Source: JBGPYM01 sp041493205 (lineage in GTDB: Bacteria; Bacteroidota; Ignavibacteria; UBA10030; UBA6906). Taken from it: DNA of 12,071 nucleotides. The stretch lies in assembly GCA_041493205.1 (NCBI GenBank), contig JBGPYM010000079.1, positions 1 through 12,071 of the forward strand, written 5' to 3'. Of this stretch, positions 6,956-12,071 are shown one piece after another. Each line of letters opens with the position of its first letter. Positions within the stretch are counted from its first letter, which is position 1. A program made the position numbers and the translations under genes. The notes beneath the pieces are model-generated. The model saw only the letters and a list, made by a program, of their open reading frames with translations. It had not been told where the DNA came from and did no database searches.

Positions 6956-7207
6956 ATGATTGATTGGGCAATTGGGGCAGCGATGGTGCTCGCAACGGCC
7001 GCGCTCCTCTGGATGATCGTCACCGGGCGCCCCTCCCGGGGCGAGCGAAGCGGGGGCATCGCATCGCTCAGCGCGTTTCACGACTTTCAGGCAAAAGACA
7101 GGCAAAACGCCGTCGAAGTGATTATCGAGCAGAAGGCGGGGAAGAAGCTGGAGGAACAATCGACGGGAGAAGGAAAAAAACATGAATCTGAACAAGTTCA
7201 CGATTAA
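6956..7207 (+). CDS. Small single-pass membrane protein of unknown function, overlapping clpB
   Basis: 83 residues; I do not recognise the family. The ATG follows a strong Shine-Dalgarno GGGGAGG (6944-6950) at 5 bases, so the gene is very likely translated; a TTG at 6935 in the same frame is inside the terminator and unlikely. Residues 4-22 (WAIGAAMVLATAALLWMIV) form one membrane helix. Basic residues R25, R28 and R31 follow, which by the positive-inside rule puts the N-terminus outside and the tail in the cytoplasm. The tail has a short linker, then LSAFHDFQAKDRQNAVEVII, likely an amphipathic helix through about residue 68, and a charged end. The last 26 bases overlap clpB in another frame and carry clpB's ribosome-binding site, so the two are probably translationally coupled. 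A role in bringing ClpB or aggregates to the membrane is only a guess from position. Confidence 0.8.
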   Translation: MIDWAIGAAMVLATAALLWMIVTGRPSRGERSGGIASLSAFHDFQAKDRQNAVEVIIEQKAGKKLEEQSTGEGKKHESEQVHD

Positions 7208-9833
7208 ATCTCAGGAGGCCCTGCAGAACGCGCAGGAAATCGCCTCCAGCTACGGCAATCAACTCCTTGAACCGGAACACCTCCTGGCAGCCCTGGTACA
7301 GGATGGTCAGGGAACCGTTGTGCCGATCCTCCAGAAAATCGGGGTCAATCTGAGCACCATCCGGATCAAGGTCAATGAGGCGCTCGAAAAGCTGCCGAAG
7401 GTGAGCGGGGCTGGCCTGACCGGCCAATCGCTCTCACAACCTCTCGGCCGCGTGCTCGAGGGGGCACAGAAGGCTGCAGCCGACCTCAAGGACGAGTATG
7501 TGAGCACGGAGCATATGCTCCTCGCCCTCGTTGAAAAGGGGGAGGGAACTGTGTCACGGCTCCTCCATGATCACGGTGTGACTGCCGAGGCTGTCCTGAA
7601 CGTCCTGAAGCAGATCAGGGGAAGCCAGCGGGTGACGAATCAGAACCCCGAGGAACAGTACCAGGCCCTTGAAAAATACGGCCGCGATCTGAACGAGCTG
7701 GCGCGCAGGGGAAAGCTCGATCCTGTCGTCGGCCGGGACGAAGAGATCCGGCGCGTGCTGCAGGTCCTGTCACGCCGGACGAAAAACAACCCGGTACTGA
7801 TCGGCGAGCCGGGGGTGGGGAAAACCGCCATTGCGGAAGGAATCGCCGGGCGGATCGTCAAAGGGGATGTTCCCGAAAGTCTCAAGTCGAAGCGGATCGT
7901 CGCTCTCGACATGGGTTCGCTCGTGGCCGGCACCAGCTTCCGCGGCCAGTTCGAGGAACGCCTCAAGGCCCTCCTGAAGGAAGTGGAGGAATCGAACGGT
8001 GAGATCATCCTGTTTATCGACGAGCTCCATACGCTGGTCGGTGCCGGCGCCGCCCAGGGAGCGGTGGACGCTGCCAACATGCTGAAGCCCGCCCTGGCCC
8101 GGGGCGACCTCCGTGCGATCGGTGCGACCACGATCGACGAGTACCGGAAACACATCGAAAAGGATCCGGCGCTCGAGCGGCGGTTCCAGCCCGTGCTGAT
8201 CGGCGAGCCGAGTGTCGAGGACACGATCTCGATCCTCCGCGGACTGAAGGAGCGCTACGAAGTCCATCACGGCGTCAGGATCACGGACGGCGCCATTGTT
8301 GCGGCGGCGCAGCTGAGCGAGCGGTATATCGCAGACCGGTTCCTGCCCGACAAGGCGATTGACCTCATGGATGAGGCCGCGTCGAAGCTTCGCATCGAAA
8401 TCGACTCGATGCCCGAAGAGCTTGACGCGGTGGAACGTAAAATCAAGCAGCTCGAGATCGAGCGGGAAGCCATGCGCCGCGAGAAGGATCAGGGAGCGCA
8501 GGACCGCCTTGGAGCAATTGAGCGCGAGCTGGCCGATCTGCAGCAGGAGCGTACCGAGCTCAGCGCTCACTGGAAAGTGGAAAAAGAACTGATCCAGTCG
8601 ATCCGCACGATGAAGGAAAAGGTGGAAGGCGCGAAGGCCGAGGCCGAGAAGAAGGAGCGGGAAGGAGACCTGGCCCGCGTCGCGGAGCTGCGCTACGGGG
8701 TCGTGGCCGAACTGGAACGGAATATCGCGGGAGCGTCGAAGCGCCTGGCGGAGGTGCAGAAGGACCGCAAAATGCTCAAAGAGGAGGTCGACGCTGAGGA
8801 TATCGCGGAGATCGTCGCCCGCTGGACAGGAATCCCGGTGACGCGCATGCTGGAGAGCGACCGCGTGAAGCTCCTGCACCTCGAGGACCGACTGGAGCAG
8901 CATGTGATCGCGCAACATGAGGCGGTCAAGGCCGTCAGTGATGCCATACGCCGCTCTCGTGCGGGATTGCAGGACGAAAAGCGGCCGATCGGATCGTTTA
9001 TCTTCCTGGGGAGCACCGGGGTGGGAAAGACCGAGCTGGCGCGGGCACTCGCGGGATACCTCTTCAATGACGAGTCGGCGCTCGTCCGCATCGACATGAG
9101 CGAGTACATGGAGAAATTCTCCGTGTCGCGTCTCATCGGGGCCCCGCCGGGGTACGTCGGTTACGATGAAGGCGGACAGCTCACGGAAGCCGTCCGCAGG
9201 AAGCCGTATGCAGTGGTGTTGCTGGATGAGATCGAAAAAGCGCACCCGGAGGTGTTCAACATCCTCTTGCAGGTGCTCGACGAAGGACGTCTGACCGACA
9301 GCCAGGGACGCACGGTGAACTTCAAAAATACGATCATCATCATGACGTCCAACCTCGGCTCGCAGCTCATCACCCAGCGGGTTGCTTCTGACTTTGGCCC
9401 CAATGGCCGCTGGGAAGAAGTGTTTGCCGATCTTCGGAATGAGCTCCTGCAGCTACTAAAGCAGAGCATACGTCCCGAGTTCCTCAACCGGGTGGACGAG
9501 ATCATCATCTTCAGGCCCCTGGGTACGACGGATATTCGTGCGATCGTCGATCTGCAGCTCAACCGGGTCGCAGCGCTCGCTGCAGCGAAAGGGTTCACCC
9601 TGCACGTGACGGACGATGCACGGGAATGGCTGGGCAAACTCGGCTATGATCCGGTCTATGGCGCCCGCCCTCTCAAGCGGGTAATCCAGAAGCACCTCGT
9701 CAACCCTCTCTCGGAGAAGATCATCGCCGGCGATTTCACCCCCGGCGATACCGTGGAGGTCGGGCTCGACAGCCACGGTCTCATCCACTTCTCCCGTAGT
9801 GGCACGGGCGTCCCCGCCGGTGGCTCTTCCTGA
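7182..9833 (+). CDS. clpB: ATP-dependent disaggregase ClpB (Hsp100)
   Basis: Hexameric AAA+ machine that, with DnaK, pulls proteins out of aggregates. The 883 residues compare with 857 in E. coli. The order is: Clp N-domain (1 to about 146, with two LLEPEHLL/VSTEHMLL-type repeats), first AAA+ domain with Walker A GEPGVGKT (208-215) and Walker B LFIDE (D280, E281), the ClpB-specific coiled-coil M-domain (about 405-525), then the second AAA+ domain with Walker A GSTGVGKT (610-617), pore loop GYVGY (657-661, Y658) and Walker B VLLDE (D682, E683). The M-domain and the lack of a ClpP-binding loop mark ClpB and not ClpA/ClpC. The ATG is preceded by AAGGA at 7170-7174. The start lies inside the upstream small gene. 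The last 11 residues (SGTGVPAGGSS) are encoded by a REP-like repeat and look like an acquired tail. Confidence 0.99.
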   Translation: MNLNKFTIKSQEALQNAQEIASSYGNQLLEPEHLLAALVQDGQGTVVPILQKIGVNLSTIRIKVNEALEKLPKVSGAGLTGQSLSQPLGRVLEGAQKAAADLKDEYVSTEHMLLALVEKGEGTVSRLLHDHGVTAEAVLNVLKQIRGSQRVTNQNPEEQYQALEKYGRDLNELARRGKLDPVVGRDEEIRRVLQVLSRRTKNNPVLIGEPGVGKTAIAEGIAGRIVKGDVPESLKSKRIVALDMGSLVAGTSFRGQFEERLKALLKEVEESNGEIILFIDELHTLVGAGAAQGAVDAANMLKPALARGDLRAIGATTIDEYRKHIEKDPALERRFQPVLIGEPSVEDTISILRGLKERYEVHHGVRITDGAIVAAAQLSERYIADRFLPDKAIDLMDEAASKLRIEIDSMPEELDAVERKIKQLEIEREAMRREKDQGAQDRLGAIERELADLQQERTELSAHWKVEKELIQSIRTMKEKVEGAKAEAEKKEREGDLARVAELRYGVVAELERNIAGASKRLAEVQKDRKMLKEEVDAEDIAEIVARWTGIPVTRMLESDRVKLLHLEDRLEQHVIAQHEAVKAVSDAIRRSRAGLQDEKRPIGSFIFLGSTGVGKTELARALAGYLFNDESALVRIDMSEYMEKFSVSRLIGAPPGYVGYDEGGQLTEAVRRKPYAVVLLDEIEKAHPEVFNILLQVLDEGRLTDSQGRTVNFKNTIIIMTSNLGSQLITQRVASDFGPNGRWEEVFADLRNELLQLLKQSIRPEFLNRVDEIIIFRPLGTTDIRAIVDLQLNRVAALAAAKGFTLHVTDDAREWLGKLGYDPVYGARPLKRVIQKHLVNPLSEKIIAGDFTPGDTVEVGLDSHGLIHFSRSGTGVPAGGSS
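9796..9830. repeat. REP-like palindromic repeat, copy 1 (in the clpB 3' end)
   Basis: 35-bp unit identical at 32 of 35 positions to the copy at 9841-9875. The centre is an 8-bp stem with a 4-base loop, CACGGGCG-tccc-CGCCGGTG, with one mismatch. It is coding: read in the clpB frame it gives the last 11 residues, and the clpB TGA follows immediately at 9831-9833. The 10-base spacer to copy 2 is not shared. No target-site duplication is visible. Confidence 0.8.
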
Positions 9834-9840
9834 AATGCTT

Positions 9841-9875
9841 GTAGTAGCACCGGCGTCTCCGCCGGTGGCTCTTCC
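9841..9875. repeat. REP-like palindromic repeat, copy 2 (intergenic)
   Basis: Second 35-bp copy in the same orientation, 45 bases from start to start. It differs from copy 1 at three positions, and one difference restores a perfect 8-bp stem, CACCGGCG-tctc-CGCCGGTG (9848-9867). Both copies end in GGCTCTTCC. It lies between clpB and the isoaspartyl peptidase. No T-run follows, so it is not a classical intrinsic terminator; REP-like hairpins at gene ends can protect transcripts from 3' decay. Confidence 0.8.
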
Positions 9876-9924
9876 CAAAGTTGCGCGGTGAAGCGGATTT
9901 TCGTACTTTCCCCATGTCCCCGGA

Positions 9925-9949
9925 TGGTTCCCGGTGCCTCCCGGGACCA
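9925..9949. other. Hairpin upstream of the isoaspartyl peptidase gene
   Basis: TGGT-t-CCCGG pairs with CCGGGACCA across a 6-base loop (TGCCTC), giving a 9-bp stem with one bulged T. It lacks a T-run. It may help end the clpB transcript or lie in the leader of the next gene. It is not a copy of the neighbouring 35-bp repeat. Confidence 0.5.
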
Positions 9950-10000
9950 CCAAGGGACGTCGCTCACTCTCCGGCCTGATATCTTCCAAGTTTATTCTGC

Positions 10001-10918
10001 ATGAAGCGCGTGCGCGCAACCTCCCTCGTCATCCATGGGGGGGCCTGGAACATCCCCGACGACATGGTCGAAGCTCACCGCCACGGGGTTCTGAAAGCCC
10101 TCGCCGTGGGATGGGAGGTCCTCAAGGACCGCGGATCCGCCGTCGAAGCCGTGGAACAGTCGATCATTGCCATGGAAGACGATGAAACCTTTGATGCGGG
10201 GCGGGGCTCGTTTCTCAACGAGGCGGGAGAAATCGAACTCGATGCGAGCATCATGAACGGCAGAACATTCCGCGCAGGCGCTGTGGCAGCAGTGCAAAAT
10301 GTGATCCACCCCATTTCGCTTGCACGGTCGATTATGGAAAAAAGCGGAAACGTCCTCCTGGTTGGCCGGGGCGCGGTCCGTTTTGCGAAGGAACACCAGA
10401 TCGCGACCTGCGGACAGGATGATCTTATCATCGAACGCGAAATTCAACGGTGGCGCGAAAGCCATTCCGGCGCAGCAAAACCCCCCTCACGCAGGGGAAT
10501 GTGGACGCGGGGTGATACCGTGGGAGCCGTCGCACTCGATGCGGCAGGAAACATTGTCTCCGGGACCTCGACAGGCGGAACCCCCAACAAACATCCCGGC
10601 AGGGTAGGTGATTCCGCTCTGATCGGATGCGGTACGTACGCTGATAACGCTTCCGGGGGCGCATCGGCGACAGGGTGGGGTGAGGCGATTATCGCGGTTG
10701 TACTTGCAAAGACGGTGGTCGATGGCCTGGCCGGGAAGGCAGAGGACCCTGAGGCTGCTGCGAAGGAAGGAATTGCCGTCCTGAAGAGAAAAACCTCCGG
10801 TTACGGGGGAGTCATTGCCCTGAGCCCGACCGGACAGGTCGGTGTCGCCTACAACACAGCGCGAATGGCCCGCGCGTATATCACTTCTTCAATGAAATCT
10901 CCATTCGCAGCCGTCTGA
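10001..10918 (+). CDS. iaaA: Isoaspartyl peptidase / L-asparaginase, plant-type Ntn hydrolase
   Basis: Removes N-terminal isoaspartyl residues from peptides and often hydrolyses L-asparagine. It is made as a precursor that cuts itself into two chains. The 305 residues match the family. VIHGGAW (H12-G13-G14-A15) opens the alpha chain, with FDAGRGSFLNEAGEIELDA after it. The cut should fall between D172 and T173 in RGDTVGAVALD; T173 becomes the N-terminal nucleophile of the beta chain. GTSTGGTPNKHPGRVGDSALIGCGTYAD holds the expected substrate-binding arginine and glycines (two stretches: GTSTGGTPNK and HPGRVGDSALIGCGTYAD). The variable linker before the cut (about 155-170) is hydrophilic, as usual. 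No signal peptide, so cytoplasmic. No Shine-Dalgarno is seen before the ATG. The stop is 24 bases before the rsmB start, in the same frame. Glycosylasparaginase is a close relative, but the length and linker fit this subgroup better. Confidence 0.93.
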   Translation: MKRVRATSLVIHGGAWNIPDDMVEAHRHGVLKALAVGWEVLKDRGSAVEAVEQSIIAMEDDETFDAGRGSFLNEAGEIELDASIMNGRTFRAGAVAAVQNVIHPISLARSIMEKSGNVLLVGRGAVRFAKEHQIATCGQDDLIIEREIQRWRESHSGAAKPPSRRGMWTRGDTVGAVALDAAGNIVSGTSTGGTPNKHPGRVGDSALIGCGTYADNASGGASATGWGEAIIAVVLAKTVVDGLAGKAEDPEAAAKEGIAVLKRKTSGYGGVIALSPTGQVGVAYNTARMARAYITSSMKSPFAAV

Positions 10919-10942
10919 CGTGCGCAACCTTTCCGCTGTCTC

Positions 10943-12071
10943 GTGAGAGCATCATCGCTCGTTGGCCACGTCGTCGAGGTTCTCGATGTTGTCCGGGGCG
11001 AGCGGCGCCCCGCGGACGCAATCGTACGCGAGTTCTTCCGCGCACGCCACTATCTCGGCGCAAGCGACCGCCGGTTTATCGCCGAGAGGACGTTTGAAGT
11101 CCTGCGGCACCATGCGCTCCTGGCCCATTACTGCATGGAAGCACATGCGGCGCTCGGTACCGGCGGATCCATGACGCGCGTTCCCTCCATCGCACTCGCC
11201 GCAGCGTACGAACTCCGCTCCGGAAACGGTCAGAAACCCCCGGAGGATCTCCTGGGGGACTTTGCCGGGCTCTGGCGCATGTCGGTCCCGGACATCGACT
11301 GTGCCGCGTTCCTGGATGCACTGCGCCGCGCGGAGATTTCCGAAGCCGTGCAGCGCGACCGTGAACAGCTCATCAGCCTTCAGCATTCCATTCCTCTCTT
11401 CCTGGTCCGCGATTGGCTGCGGCGCTTCGGGGAGGAGGAGACCCTGCTTCTGTGCAGGGCGATCAACGAGCCCGCACCGGTCACCATCCGGGTCAACACG
11501 CTGAAGGCTTCGGTCGAAGAATGCCGCGCCGCACTCAAAGGGGAGATGATCGACGCCCGGCCGACGCTCCTCTCGCCGTACGGCCTCACGCTGGCCAAAC
11601 GTGTCAACGCCCAGGGGATGCACGCGTTCAAGCAGGGGTGGTTTGAAATGCAGGACGAGGGGAGCCAGATTCTCTCGCTGCTTGCCGGCGCCCGCCCGGG
11701 CATGGTCGTGGTTGACGCGTGCGCAGGCGGGGGAGGCAAAAGCCTCCATCTGGCCGCGCTGATGGAGAACCGGGGGACGCTTATTGCTGTGGACGTCGAC
11801 CGGACCAAGCTGACTAATTTCGAAGAGCGGACCCGCCGCGCGGGAGTGACCATCGCCCGGACCGTTGCCGCCCCACCCGATGCTGATCCGGCCGAATTGC
11901 GCGGAGTCCTCGCCGACGTCGTCTTCGTCGATGCACCCTGCTCCGGTACGGGGACCCTCCGGCGCAGCCCCTGGTTGAAGCTCGGACTCTCCGAGGAATC
12001 GGTAGAGCCCCTGACCCGATTGCAGCGGGCCCTGCTCGACCGGTACGCCCCGCTGGTGAAACCGGGCGGGA
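10943..12071 (+). CDS. rsmB: 16S rRNA m5C methyltransferase RsmB/NOP family, 3'-truncated by the window
   Basis: SAM-dependent methyltransferase, expected to make 5-methylcytosine in 16S rRNA (C967 in E. coli RsmB). The frame is open from the preceding TGA to the window end; the only plausible start is the GTG at 10943, giving 376 codons so far. The N-terminal part, with DRRFIAERTFEVLRH, is the NusB-like RNA-binding domain of RsmB. The linker INEPAPVTIRVNTLKA is typical of the family. The catalytic domain shows MQDEGSQILSLLAG, SAM motif I VVDACAGGGGKSLHLAAL (D258, C260, K266), the acidic SAM-ribose motif IAVDVD, and motif IV VFVDAPCSGTGTLRRSPW with the product-release cysteine C333. The second cysteine (motif VI, TCS), the nucleophile, lies past the end. 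No Shine-Dalgarno is seen; translation may be coupled to the upstream gene. E. coli RsmB has 429 residues, so about 50-70 are missing. Confidence 0.93.
   Translation, partial: MRASSLVGHVVEVLDVVRGERRPADAIVREFFRARHYLGASDRRFIAERTFEVLRHHALLAHYCMEAHAALGTGGSMTRVPSIALAAAYELRSGNGQKPPEDLLGDFAGLWRMSVPDIDCAAFLDALRRAEISEAVQRDREQLISLQHSIPLFLVRDWLRRFGEEETLLLCRAINEPAPVTIRVNTLKASVEECRAALKGEMIDARPTLLSPYGLTLAKRVNAQGMHAFKQGWFEMQDEGSQILSLLAGARPGMVVVDACAGGGGKSLHLAALMENRGTLIAVDVDRTKLTNFEERTRRAGVTIARTVAAPPDADPAELRGVLADVVFVDAPCSGTGTLRRSPWLKLGLSEESVEPLTRLQRALLDRYAPLVKPGG

Noticed and set aside
5719..7059. Long open frame (446 codons) on the - strand opposite dnaK
   Set aside because: It lies antisense to a certain dnaK, has an Arg/Leu-rich composition typical of a GC-rich antisense frame, and matches no family I know.
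7770..9245. Long open frame (491 codons) on the - strand opposite clpB
   Set aside because: Same reason: antisense shadow of clpB, odd composition, no domain recognised and no ribosome-binding site argued for it.
9796..9875. Start of a CRISPR array
   Set aside because: Only two units, a 10-base spacer, an internal palindrome and a unit that codes for protein; no cas genes nearby.
9881..9909. Sigma70 promoter TTGCGC-17-TACTTT before the isoaspartyl peptidase gene
   Set aside because: Only about three of six matches in each box; not distinguishable from chance.
10478..10500. CCCCTCACGCAGGGG hairpin in the iaaA linker coding region
   Set aside because: It encodes the variable hydrophilic linker of the enzyme, and the frame is intact; five GC pairs in GC-rich DNA are easily chance.

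Overview
This is a GC-rich bacterial chromosomal window of ordinary core genes, densely packed, with no sign of phage, plasmid, IS element, CRISPR array, tRNA or rRNA. The proteins look like those of a free-living respiring bacterium. Protein style (an RsmB with CAGGGGK in place of CAAPGGK, a coaX/birA pair, dnaK and clpB close together) would fit a high-GC member of the FCB/Bacteroidota-Ignavibacteria-like world, but this is an impression and no marker here settles the phylum. Recognisable Shine-Dalgarno sequences precede nuoN, dnaK, the small ORF and clpB, and a good sigma70-type promoter precedes birA, so the Bacteroidia-type TAnnTTTG promoter is not evident.

Layout. (1) Bases 1-2927, + strand: the 3' end of a respiratory complex I operon, nuoM (5' end outside the window) then nuoN, closed by a strong hairpin at 2954-2981 that also ends the convergent unit. 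(2) Bases 3002-4573, - strand: birA then coaX, a two-gene unit that supplies the biotin-protein ligase and pantothenate kinase, i.e. the protein-bound biotin and CoA used in acetyl-CoA metabolism. Its likely promoter, TTGACT-17 bp-TATTAT, lies at 4640-4668. (3) Bases 4574-4917: a 344-base divergent intergenic region, AT-richer than its surroundings, with a four-copy 7-bp pyrimidine repeat and candidate dnaK promoter elements. (4) Bases 4918-9833, + strand: a protein quality-control block: dnaK, a terminator-like hairpin, an 83-residue single-pass membrane protein of unknown function, and clpB, whose start lies inside the small gene. (5) Bases 9796-9875: two 35-bp copies of a REP-like palindromic repeat. 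The first forms the last codons of clpB. (6) Bases 10001-12071, + strand: an isoaspartyl peptidase/asparaginase of the Ntn-hydrolase class, then rsmB (16S rRNA m5C methyltransferase), cut by the window end before its second catalytic cysteine.

How the genes work together. NuoM and NuoN are two of the antiporter-like proton-pumping subunits of complex I. DnaK and ClpB are the classic disaggregation partners (DnaK delivers aggregates to ClpB); their usual co-factors grpE and dnaJ are not in the window. The small membrane protein wedged between them and translationally overlapping clpB is the main unexplained gene. The isoaspartyl peptidase also removes damaged (isoAsp-containing) peptides, so it may or may not be a functional part of the quality-control neighbourhood.

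I saw no convincing wholly new system. The points most worth a second look are the small membrane protein coupled to clpB, the repeat that has become the clpB C-terminus, and the architecture of the region in front of dnaK.
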